A DNA stretch of 64,000 nucleotides from Chthonobacter rhizosphaerae. Its GTDB lineage: Bacteria; Pseudomonadota; Alphaproteobacteria; Rhizobiales; Pleomorphomonadaceae. Location of the stretch: assembly GCF_013839525.1 (NCBI RefSeq), contig NZ_JACDIS010000011.1, forward strand, positions 90,674 through 154,673, read 5' to 3'. The notes below the pieces were generated by a model, which made no database searches, had not been told where the DNA came from, and was given only the letters and a program-made list of their open reading frames with translations. The position numbers were made by a program, and so were the translations under genes. This document shows, one piece after another, positions 57,271 through 64,000 of this stretch; position 1 is the stretch's first letter, and each line of letters begins with the position of its first letter.

Positions 57271-58344
57271 ATGCCGATCCCGCCCGGAACCGCGCGCCCC
57301 GTCCGGCCCTCCCGCGCGGCGGCCGTCGTCCTCGCGGGCCTCCTCGCCGCCGGCCTGGCGGCGTTCGCCGGCCCCGCCCGGGCGGAGACGCTGGTGATCG
57401 CCGGCTCCACGGACCGGAGCGCCATGGAACCGCTGATCGCGGGCTTCCGCGCCGCCAACCCGGACGTGGAGCTCGCCTATGTGGAGCGGGACACGGTCGC
57501 GCTCTTTGCGGCGGTCGTGGACGGCGCGCTCGATCCCGCGCCGGACGTGGTCATCAGTTCCGCCGCCGACCTGCAGATCCGGCTCGCCAACGACGGCCAC
57601 TCGCGCCCCTACCGGTCGAACGCCACCGCCCGCCTGCCGGAGTGGGCGCGCTGGCGCGACGAGGCGTTCGGCTTCACCTTCGAGCCGCTCGTCTTCGTCA
57701 CCAACCCGTCGCTCCTGCCGGGGGACGCGGCGCCGCGCACCCGCGCCGCCCTGGCGGACCTGATCCGGAGCCGGCCGGACCTCAAGGGCCGGGTCGCCAC
57801 CTACGACGTGGCGACGAGCGGCGTCGGCTACCTCCTGTCGTCCATCGACAGCATCCTGATGAGCGACTACTGGCCCTTCGTGGCGGAAGTCAGCGAGGGC
57901 GGCCTCCTCACCTTCTGCTGCACGTCCGACGTCATCGACGCGGTCGCGGACGGCCGGGCCGCGGTCGGCTACAATGTGCTCGGCTCCTACGCGTGGGCGC
58001 GCCAGGCGGCCGGCACGCCCATCGACATCCTCTACCCGGAGGACTTCATGACCGTGGTCAGCCGGGTCGCGCTCCTCACCCGCACCGGCGAAAGCCCGCG
58101 GGCGGCGGAGCGCTTCCTCGACTGGCTCCTGTCCGCCGACGCCCAGCGGGTGCTCGCCCACGAGGCCCTCCTGTCGGCGATCGACGACCGGATCGCGGAC
58201 GGCCTCGGCCAGACCAGCATCCGCGACGCCGCCCAGGGGCCGATCCGGCCGATCGGCCTCAACGCCCAGCTCCTTGCCATGACGGACCCGCTCCGGCGCG
58301 CCCGCTTCATCGCGCTCTGGACCTCGGTGGTGCGCAAACCCTGA
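57271..58344 (+). CDS. Orphan periplasmic solute-binding protein, family 1-like (iron/anion type)
   Basis: 357 aa from ATG giving MPIPPGTARPVRPSR, a signal peptide (AAAVVLAGLLAAGLAAFAGPARA), then ETLVIAGSTDRSAMEPLIAGFRAANPDVELAYVE, the pattern of AfuA/FbpA-like binding proteins. Later VISSAADLQIRLANDGH, FAFTFEPLVFVTN-like FGFTFEPLVFVTNPSLL and GVGYLLSSID. No permease or ATPase gene is next to it; a similar protein often sits near TctDE-type sensors, so it may sense rather than import. The weak ribosome-binding site leaves the start uncertain. Confidence 0.75.
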   Translation: MPIPPGTARPVRPSRAAAVVLAGLLAAGLAAFAGPARAETLVIAGSTDRSAMEPLIAGFRAANPDVELAYVERDTVALFAAVVDGALDPAPDVVISSAADLQIRLANDGHSRPYRSNATARLPEWARWRDEAFGFTFEPLVFVTNPSLLPGDAAPRTRAALADLIRSRPDLKGRVATYDVATSGVGYLLSSIDSILMSDYWPFVAEVSEGGLLTFCCTSDVIDAVADGRAAVGYNVLGSYAWARQAAGTPIDILYPEDFMTVVSRVALLTRTGESPRAAERFLDWLLSADAQRVLAHEALLSAIDDRIADGLGQTSIRDAAQGPIRPIGLNAQLLAMTDPLRRARFIALWTSVVRKP

Positions 58345-58481
58345 CGGAACCGCCGCCCTTGGCGCAGCCGCGCCCTCCGGTGTCGCGCCCCTTCTTTGCG
58401 CGCGGACCGTCGCCCTGTCACACTGGATCGGAGAGTCGCCCGAAAGAGGCGACGCCACGCCCCTTCGAGGAGATGCCCGCC

Positions 58482-60914
58482 ATGACGCCGCCCGTGCCCC
58501 CCGCCGCGTCCGCCGCCGACGACGCCCGGCTCGCCATGCTGGCCGACCTGGAGCGGCGGGTCTCCTTCCTGTCCGCCTGGACGATCCATGCCGCCAATCA
58601 CCTCCGCGACAACCCGGACGGCCTCAAGGTCGGCGGCCACCAGGCCTCCAGCGCGTCGCTCGCCACCATCCTGACCGCGCTCTACTTCGCCGTCCTGAAG
58701 CCGGAGGACCGGGTGGCCGTGAAGCCGCACGCGAGCCCGGTCTTCCACGCCATCCAGTATCTCCTCGGCCGCCAGACGCGCGAGAAGCTTCAGGCCTTCC
58801 GGGCCTTCGGCGGCGCCCAGAGCTATCCGTCGCGCACCAAGGACGGCGGCACGGTGGACTTCTCCACCGGCTCGGTCGGCCTCGGTGTCGCCCAGACGCT
58901 CTTCTCCTCCCTCGCCCAGGACTATGTGCGCGCCAAGGGCTGGACCGGCGCCCATCCCGAAGGCCGCATGGTGGCCCTCGTCGGCGACGCCGAGATGGAC
59001 GAGGGCAACATCTTCGAGGCCCTCCTGGAAGGCTGGAAGCACGGCCTCAGGAACTGCTGGTGGATCGTCGACTACAACCGCCAGAGCCTCGACGCGGTGA
59101 TCCGCGAGGGTCTCTGGTCCCGGTTCGAGAGCGTCTTCCGCAACTTCGACTGGGACGTGGTGGTGCTGAAATACGGCCGTCTCCTGGAGGCCGCCTTCGC
59201 CGAGCCCGGCGGCGAGCGCCTGCGCGCCTGGATCGACGCCTGCCCGAACCAGCTCTATTCGGCGCTCTGCTTCCAGGGCGGCGGCGCCTGGCGCAAGCGC
59301 CTCCTCGACGACATCGGCGACCAGGGCCCCGTCACCGCCCTCATCGAGGCGCGCGACGACGACGCGCTCGCCCGCCTGATGACCAACCTCGCCGGCCACG
59401 ACACGGCGACGCTGCTGGAGGCCTTCGCCAAGGCCTCCACCCACGACCGGCCCACCTGCTTCATCGCCTACACGATCAAGGGCCACGGCCTGCCGCTCGC
59501 CGGCCACAAGGACAACCACGCCGGCCTGATGACGCCCGCCCAGATGGACGTCTACCGGGCCGCCTGCGGCGTCCGGCCCGGCCACGAGTGGGAGCCCTTC
59601 GAGGGCGCCCGGCACGACCCGGCCGATCTTGGCGCGTTCCTGTCGACCATCCCCTACGCCGGGCCGCGCCCCGCCCGGCAGGTGGAGCCGGTCCCGGTGC
59701 CGGACCGGCTGCCGACGCCGCCCGCGGCCGGCAAGCCGGTGTCGACCCAGATGGGGTTCGGCCAGATCCTCCACGAGATCGCCCGCGGCGACAGCGACCT
59801 CGCCGACCGCATCGTCACCACGTCGCCGGACGTGACCGTCTCCACCAACCTCGGCCCGTTCGTGAACCGGCGCGGCCTCTTCGCCAAGGACGACCGGCGC
59901 GACCTCTTCAAGGCCGAGCGCATCCCGTCCACCTTCGCGTGGGACTTCTCGCCGAAGGGGCAGCATTTCGAGCTCGGCATCGCGGAGAGCAATCTCTTCC
60001 TCATGCTGTCCGCCCTAGGCCTCTCCCACGCCATCAACGGCGAGCGGCTGCTCCCCGTCGGCACCCTCTACGACCCCTTCATCCTGCGCGGCGCCGACGC
60101 GCTCAACTACGCCTGCTACCAGGACGCCCGCTTCCTCCTGGTGGCGACCCCGTCCGGCGTCACGCTCGCCCCGGAGGGCGGCGCGCACCAGTCCATCGCG
60201 ACGCCGCTCGTCGGCATGGCCCAGGATCGGCTCGCCGCCTTCGAGCCCGCCTTCGTGGACGAGCTCGCCGTGGTGATGCGCTTCGCCTTCGACTACATGC
60301 AGCGGGACGGGGACGGCGACCCGGACGAGCGCACGTGGCTGCGCGACCAGACGGGCGGCTCCGTCTACCTCCGCCTCTCCACCCGCCCGGTGGAGCAGCC
60401 GTCGCGGGAGATGACCGACGATCTCGCCGACGCCGTTGTGGACGGCGCCTACTGGCTGCGCGAGCCGGGCCCGAACGCCGAGGCGGTGATCGTCTACCAG
60501 GGGGCCGTCGCCCCGGAGGCGATCCGGGCGACGGGCCTCCTCGCCGAGGACCGGCGCGACATCGGCCTCCTCGCCGTCACCTCGGCGGACCGGCTGAACG
60601 CCGGCTGGACCGCGGCGGCCCGGGCCCGCGAGCGCGGCCTCGTCCATGCCCGCGCCCACGTGGAACGACTCCTCGACCCCCTGCCGCGCCACTGCGGCCT
60701 CGTCACGGTGATCGACGGCCATCCGGCGACGCTCGGCTGGCTCGGCGCCGTCGCCGGCCACCGCACCCGCTCGCTCGGCGTGGAGCATTTCGGCCAGACC
60801 GGCACGGTGGACGACCTCTACCGCCACTATGGCGTCGACGCCGCCGGCATCATGCGGGCCGTGGAGGCGCTCGCCCCGGAACGCCCGGTCCGTCACATCC
60901 GGGCGGCCGGCTGA
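58482..60914 (+). CDS. Homodimeric pyruvate dehydrogenase E1-like, thiamine-diphosphate enzyme
   Basis: 810 aa from ATG giving MTPPVPPAAS (GAGGAG 9 bp upstream). It is a transketolase-fold enzyme of the AceE/MdeB type: GLKVGGHQASSASLATILTAL, thiamine motif GDAEMDEGNIFEALLEGWKHG...DYNRQSLD, FIAYTIKGHGLPLAGHKDNH, then the pyrimidine domain TTSPDVTVSTNLGPFVNRRG and FELGIAESNLFLMLSALGL, and C-terminal GLVTVIDGHPATLGWLGAVAG. AceE is about 880 aa, so this is shorter. No E2/E3 genes are near; alphaproteobacterial pyruvate dehydrogenase is normally heterotetrameric. Substrate may be another 2-oxo acid. Confidence 0.85.
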   Translation: MTPPVPPAASAADDARLAMLADLERRVSFLSAWTIHAANHLRDNPDGLKVGGHQASSASLATILTALYFAVLKPEDRVAVKPHASPVFHAIQYLLGRQTREKLQAFRAFGGAQSYPSRTKDGGTVDFSTGSVGLGVAQTLFSSLAQDYVRAKGWTGAHPEGRMVALVGDAEMDEGNIFEALLEGWKHGLRNCWWIVDYNRQSLDAVIREGLWSRFESVFRNFDWDVVVLKYGRLLEAAFAEPGGERLRAWIDACPNQLYSALCFQGGGAWRKRLLDDIGDQGPVTALIEARDDDALARLMTNLAGHDTATLLEAFAKASTHDRPTCFIAYTIKGHGLPLAGHKDNHAGLMTPAQMDVYRAACGVRPGHEWEPFEGARHDPADLGAFLSTIPYAGPRPARQVEPVPVPDRLPTPPAAGKPVSTQMGFGQILHEIARGDSDLADRIVTTSPDVTVSTNLGPFVNRRGLFAKDDRRDLFKAERIPSTFAWDFSPKGQHFELGIAESNLFLMLSALGLSHAINGERLLPVGTLYDPFILRGADALNYACYQDARFLLVATPSGVTLAPEGGAHQSIATPLVGMAQDRLAAFEPAFVDELAVVMRFAFDYMQRDGDGDPDERTWLRDQTGGSVYLRLSTRPVEQPSREMTDDLADAVVDGAYWLREPGPNAEAVIVYQGAVAPEAIRATGLLAEDRRDIGLLAVTSADRLNAGWTAAARARERGLVHARAHVERLLDPLPRHCGLVTVIDGHPATLGWLGAVAGHRTRSLGVEHFGQTGTVDDLYRHYGVDAAGIMRAVEALAPERPVRHIRAAG

Positions 60915-60954
60915 GGGCTGTCACCGGCCCGCCGGCGGCCTTCTGCCATGCCAA

Positions 60955-60990
60955 GCCCGTCAAGGCCCGACCTGTCGAGCCTTGACGGGC
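60955..60990. terminator. Bidirectional terminator-like hairpin between the E1-like gene and cydB
   Basis: Perfect 11-bp stem GCCCGTCAAGG / CCTTGACGGGC with a 14-nt loop, midway between two converging genes. It lacks a U-run on either strand. Placement argues for a shared transcript end. Confidence 0.5.
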
Positions 60991-61043
60991 GCCGGGAGGC
61001 CCGGGCGCGCGCCGGCCGGCCGGGACGTCACGCTCGCGACGGA

Positions 61044-62102
61044 TCAGTGATAGCCGGAGGACTGCACGTCCTCCTCCACCTTGCCGCGGAACACGTAGTA
61101 GGCGTAGGCCGTGTAGAGGAAGGTCAGCGGCATCACCACCGAATAGCCGATCAGCGCGAAGATCTGCGCCTCCGGGGCGCTCGCGGCGTCCCAGATCGTC
61201 ATGGTCGGCGGGATGAGATACGGGAACAGGCTGACGGCGAGGCCGAGGAAGCCGAGAAGGAACAGCAGGATCGACAGAAAGAAGGGCGCCCGGTGGCCGT
61301 AGCCGCGCAGGGACCGCCAGATCCCGAAGGCGGTGAGCCCGGTCAGGATCGGCACGGGCGCCAGGAAGGCGATGTTCGGCCAGGAGAACCAGCGCCGCTC
61401 GATCTCCAGCCCCAGGAAGGGCACCCAGAGGCTGATCACCGCCATCATCACGATGGTGCCGAGCAGGAACTGTTCCGCCTTGCGGCGCGCCCAGAGCTCC
61501 AGGTCGCCCGTCGTCTTCATCACGCACCAGGTGGCGCCGAGGAGGCCGTAGCCCATAACGAGGCCGACGCCGGTCGCCATGCTGAACGGCGTCAGCCAGT
61601 CGAAGGTGCCGCCGGCGAACTGCCGGCCGTCCACCTCGAAGCCCTGCACGAAGGCGCCCAGCACCACGCCCTGCGCGAAGGTCGCCAGCAGCGATCCGTA
61701 GTGGAACGCGTAGTCCCAGACGTATCTGGAGGATTCCGCCTTGAAGCGGAACTCGAAGGCTACCCCGCGGAAGATGAGAGCGATCAGCATCACGAGGAGC
61801 GGGATGTAGAGCGCCGGCAACAGGATCGCATAGGCGAGATAGAAGACCGCCAGCAGGCCGCCGCCGCCGAGGATCAGCCAGGTCTCGTTGCCGTCCCAGA
61901 TCGGCGCGACGGACAGCATCATCCGGTCGCGCCAGTTCTCCGTCCGGGCGGCGGTGAACAGAATGCCGACCCCGAGGTCGAAGCCGTCCACCACCACATA
62001 CATGGCGACCGCGACGGCGATCAGCCCGGCCCAGACGAGCGGCAGCCAGAGCCCGGGCCCGGTGAGCCCCTCCGGCGCGAAGGCGGTGACGAGATCCATC
62101 AT
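61044..62102 (-). CDS. cydB: Cytochrome bd-type quinol oxidase subunit II (CydB/CioB)
   Basis: 352 aa from ATG giving MMDLVTAFAPE, about eight or nine membrane segments. Signature GFDLGVGILFTAARTENWRDRMMLSVAPIWDGNETWLI-type block (DGFDLGVG, PIWDGNETWLILGGGGLL). Later FRGVAFEFRFK and PILTGLTAFGIWRSL. It supports subunit I in reducing O2 to water. It follows cydA by 16 bp. No small CydX-like gene follows; a hairpin and the convergent gene come next. Confidence 0.95.
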   Translation of the reverse strand: MMDLVTAFAPEGLTGPGLWLPLVWAGLIAVAVAMYVVVDGFDLGVGILFTAARTENWRDRMMLSVAPIWDGNETWLILGGGGLLAVFYLAYAILLPALYIPLLVMLIALIFRGVAFEFRFKAESSRYVWDYAFHYGSLLATFAQGVVLGAFVQGFEVDGRQFAGGTFDWLTPFSMATGVGLVMGYGLLGATWCVMKTTGDLELWARRKAEQFLLGTIVMMAVISLWVPFLGLEIERRWFSWPNIAFLAPVPILTGLTAFGIWRSLRGYGHRAPFFLSILLFLLGFLGLAVSLFPYLIPPTMTIWDAASAPEAQIFALIGYSVVMPLTFLYTAYAYYVFRGKVEEDVQSSGYH

Positions 62103-62118
62103 CGGCGTGGCCCTTCCC

Positions 62119-63567
62119 TCATTCGGCCGGATTGACGCGGCGGCCGGGACGGCCCTCCAGGCTCTCGTCCGGATAGGAGAAGGGCCGCTTGGGCTTGCGG
62201 TCGATGCGCTCGTCGAAGTCGGCCCCGCGCGCCGCCTCCTCGATGGGCTCCGGCCCCTTGCGCAGGAGCTTCGCCAGGTAGTAGCTGCCGAAGCCGAACA
62301 CCACCGCATAGGCGAGCACGAAGCACACGAGCGAAATCGTCACGGCCCCCGCCGTCACCGGCGACAGCGCATCGGCGGTGCGCAGCTGGCCGTAGACGAT
62401 CCAGGGTTGGCGGCCGATCTCGGCGGTGAACCAGCCGGCGAGCACCGCCCCGAAGCCCGAGGGCGTCATCAGCATGGTGGCGGTCAGGAAGGGGCGGTTG
62501 GTGAAGAGGGTGCCGCGCCAGCGCAGGTAGAGGCTCCAGGCGCTGATGCCGAGCATCAGGAACCCGAGCCCGACCATCACCCGGAAGGCGAAGAACACCG
62601 GCAGCACCGGCGGCCGCTCGTCGCGCGGCACGTCCTTCAGTCCCGGCACCACCCCGTCGTAGGCGTGCGTCAGCACCCAGGAGCCGAGCTTCGGGATGCC
62701 GATCTCGTAATGGTTTGTCTCCGCCTCCTCGTCCGGGATGGCGAACAGGCGGAGCGGCATGTTGGCCTGCCGCTCCCAGTTCCCTTCCATGGCGGCGAGC
62801 TTGGTCGGCTGCTGCGCCAGGACGCCGAGGCCGTGGAGGTCGCCGAGCACGATCTGGATCGGGGTGCAGATCACCGCGAACCAGAGCGCCATGGAGAGCG
62901 ACCGGCGCGCGCCGATCACCTTCTCGGCCGGCACCTCGCGGGCGCGCAGGATCATCCAGGCGGACATGCCGGCGACCGCGAAGGCGGTGGTCAGATAGCA
63001 GCCCATCACCATGTGGGCGTAGCGGTAGGGGAAGGACGGGTTGAAGATGATCTTGAACCAGTCGACCGGCAGCGCGATCCCGTTCTCGATCCGAAAGCCG
63101 TCCGGCGTCTGCATCCAGCTGTTCGCCGACAGGATCCAGAAGGCCGACACCAGCGTCCCGAGCGCCACCATGCAGGTGGCGAAGAAATGGAGCCGGTTGC
63201 CCACCCGCTCCCAGCCGAACAGCATGATGCCGAGAAAGCCCGCCTCCAGGAAGAAGGCCGTGATCACCTCGTACTGGATCACCGGCCCCAGGATGTTGCC
63301 GACGAATTCCGCGTAGCGCGACCAGTTGGTGCCGAACTGGAAGCTCATCACGATGCCGGACACGACGCCGAGGCCGAACGACACCGCGAAGATCTTGACC
63401 CAGAAGCGGAACAGGTTGCGGTAGAGCGCCTCGCCGGTCCGCAGCCAGTTGAACTCGAGCGCGACGAGAAAGCTGGCGAGACCGATCGTGAAGGCGGGGA
63501 AGATGATGTGGAAGGAGATCGTGAAGGCGAACTGGATGCGCGACAGCATCAGGACATCGAGTTCCAT
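62119..63567 (-). CDS. cydA: Cytochrome bd-type quinol oxidase subunit I, cyanide-insensitive (CioA) type
   Basis: 482 aa from ATG giving MELDVLMLSRIQFAFTISFH, with His20 as haem ligand. Also GWERVGNRLHFFATCMVALG, NSWMQTPDGF, PYRYAHMVMGCYLTTAF and the quinol site region GWFTAEIGRQPWIVYGQLRT. The Q-loop is short compared with E. coli CydA, which is the CioA type. bd/CIO oxidases work at low O2 and resist cyanide and sulfide. GGGAGAGCC precedes the ATG. The 430 bp upstream carry REP-like repeats; no FNR box was seen. Confidence 0.95.
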   Translation of the reverse strand: MELDVLMLSRIQFAFTISFHIIFPAFTIGLASFLVALEFNWLRTGEALYRNLFRFWVKIFAVSFGLGVVSGIVMSFQFGTNWSRYAEFVGNILGPVIQYEVITAFFLEAGFLGIMLFGWERVGNRLHFFATCMVALGTLVSAFWILSANSWMQTPDGFRIENGIALPVDWFKIIFNPSFPYRYAHMVMGCYLTTAFAVAGMSAWMILRAREVPAEKVIGARRSLSMALWFAVICTPIQIVLGDLHGLGVLAQQPTKLAAMEGNWERQANMPLRLFAIPDEEAETNHYEIGIPKLGSWVLTHAYDGVVPGLKDVPRDERPPVLPVFFAFRVMVGLGFLMLGISAWSLYLRWRGTLFTNRPFLTATMLMTPSGFGAVLAGWFTAEIGRQPWIVYGQLRTADALSPVTAGAVTISLVCFVLAYAVVFGFGSYYLAKLLRKGPEPIEEAARGADFDERIDRKPKRPFSYPDESLEGRPGRRVNPAE

Positions 63568-63765
63568 CACGGCTCTCCCGGTTGGTCCTGTCCCTAACCG
63601 GCCAAGGCCAAGTCCGTTCGCCGGACGCCGAAACAATTTTCCACCGGAAGGCATTGCAGACCGGGACCGACCGTCTCCCCACTCGCCCCATCCCGTCCGA
63701 CGGCCCCACCCGGACCGTCCCACCCGGCGCAAGCGCTTCCTCGCCGCGGCCGCCCCCTCCCCGCA
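63568..63765 (-). other. cydA upstream spacer
   Basis: No gene seen. A local AT-richer patch (CGAAACAATTTTCC, about 63629-63642) could be part of the cydA promoter. No TTGA-N6-TCAA box was found. Confidence 0.4.
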
Positions 63766-63815
63766 GCCGTCATGGTGCGCGTCTGGCGCACCATCCACGC
63801 ATTCGTCGGCCGCCG
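63766..63815. repeat. REP-like palindromic repeat, copy 1
   Basis: 50-bp unit: GCCGTCA, then stem TGGTGCGC-GTCTG-GCGCACCA, then TCCACGCATTCGTCGGCCGCCG. The 8-bp stem is perfect. It is one of three copies before the right edge. Confidence 0.8.
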
Positions 63816-63857
63816 GGCGATTCATCGCCGGACGCCGTGGCCTCCGCCTCCCCCTCA

Positions 63858-63907
63858 GCCGTCATGGTGCGCTTCAAGCGCACCGTCCACGCATTCGTCG
63901 GCCGCCG
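63858..63907. repeat. REP-like palindromic repeat, copy 2 (variant loop)
   Basis: Same 50-bp unit with loop TTCAA in place of GTCTG, and the last stem base changed (GCGCACCG), leaving 7 bp. Flanking GCCGTCA and TCCACGCATTCGTCGG are identical to copy 1. It starts 92 bp after copy 1. Confidence 0.8.
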
Positions 63908-63954
63908 CTCGAGAATGTCCCGCGGAGCAGCAGGCGTTCCCTCCGACGACCCGC

Positions 63955-64000
63955 GCCGTCATGGTGCGCGTCTGGCGCACCATCCACGCATTCGTCGGCC
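63955..64000. repeat. REP-like palindromic repeat, copy 3 (runs to the edge)
   Basis: Identical to copy 1 for all 46 bp visible, starting 97 bp after copy 2. The array may go on beyond the window. Confidence 0.8.

Noticed and set aside
60955..60990. Phage attachment site or IS end
   Set aside because: The inverted repeat is short, between two converging housekeeping genes, with no integrase, target duplication or direct repeat.
60915..61043. Small cydX-type gene after cydB
   Set aside because: No short hydrophobic frame with a start codon on the minus strand; the region holds a hairpin instead.
63766..64000. CRISPR array
   Set aside because: Only three units, each with an internal palindrome; the sequences between them are unequal and there are no cas genes. 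REP-like is the better label.

Overview
This is one continuous piece of a high-GC alphaproteobacterial chromosome, most likely Hyphomicrobiales (Rhizobiales-like). The reasons are the very high GC, the gene orders (rimP-nusA-ylxR-infB-rbfA-truB-rpsO-pnp; SRP RNA-dnaX-ybaB-recR; trpFBA-accD-folC), an AccD and a DnaX that have lost their zinc-binding cysteines, a duplicated YejA in a yej operon, and candidate CtrA and FNR/FixK-type sites. The genus cannot be named from sequence alone. About 50 protein genes were placed. No rRNA, tRNA, prophage, insertion sequence or CRISPR array was seen.

Layout. (1) 1-9.7 kb, minus strand: the translation/transcription operon from rimP down to a pnp cut by the window edge. 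It has a terminator-like hairpin in the rimP leader, an intrinsic terminator after rpsO and a long hairpin in the pnp leader. (2) 9.8-14.5 kb: a zinc alcohol dehydrogenase with an FNR/FixK-like box, a PhoR-PhoB pair with a candidate PHO box and no pst genes, and a divergent polyphosphate kinase 2. (3) 14.6-20.2 kb: a receiver protein with a degenerate kinase-like C-terminus under a perfect CtrA-type motif, then galE and the Kdo genes kdsD-kdsA, and a hydrolase lipoprotein. (4) 20.4-23.7 kb: an aminotransferase coupled to a PuuA-like glutamine synthetase, with a perfect palindrome at the start, and an OsmC protein. (5) 23.9-27 kb: recR, ybaB, dnaX and the 4.5S/SRP RNA, all minus. (6) 27.3-35.7 kb: a yejA-yejA-yejB-yejE-yejF peptide importer with a VapBC-like antitoxin/PIN pair built into it between yejE and yejF. 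(7) 35.8-41.1 kb: trpF-trpB-trpA-accD-folC.

(8) 41.3-53.1 kb: an exopolysaccharide locus. It holds a flippase, a secreted GH5 hydrolase, a WecG/TagA glycosyltransferase, a Wzc-like protein with a dead kinase domain, a Wzy-like polymerase, a GT4 glycosyltransferase, a beta-propeller glycan enzyme candidate, a small membrane protein and a Gfo/Idh/MocA oxidoreductase. AT-rich promoter patches separate its blocks. (9) 53.2-58.3 kb: an I78-type inhibitor lipoprotein, a tripartite tricarboxylate transporter (tctC-tctB-tctA) and an orphan periplasmic binding protein. (10) 58.5-63.6 kb: an orphan homodimeric pyruvate-dehydrogenase-E1-like enzyme and, convergent to it, cydAB of the cyanide-insensitive oxidase type. 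(11) The right edge carries three copies of a palindromic REP-like repeat.

No single new pathway dominates. The least conventional items are the PIN/antitoxin pair translationally coupled to the Yej ATPase gene, the receiver/kinase-like gene under a CtrA-type site, the acidic repeat inside the L7Ae fold of the YlxR protein, and the pseudo-kinase EPS protein.
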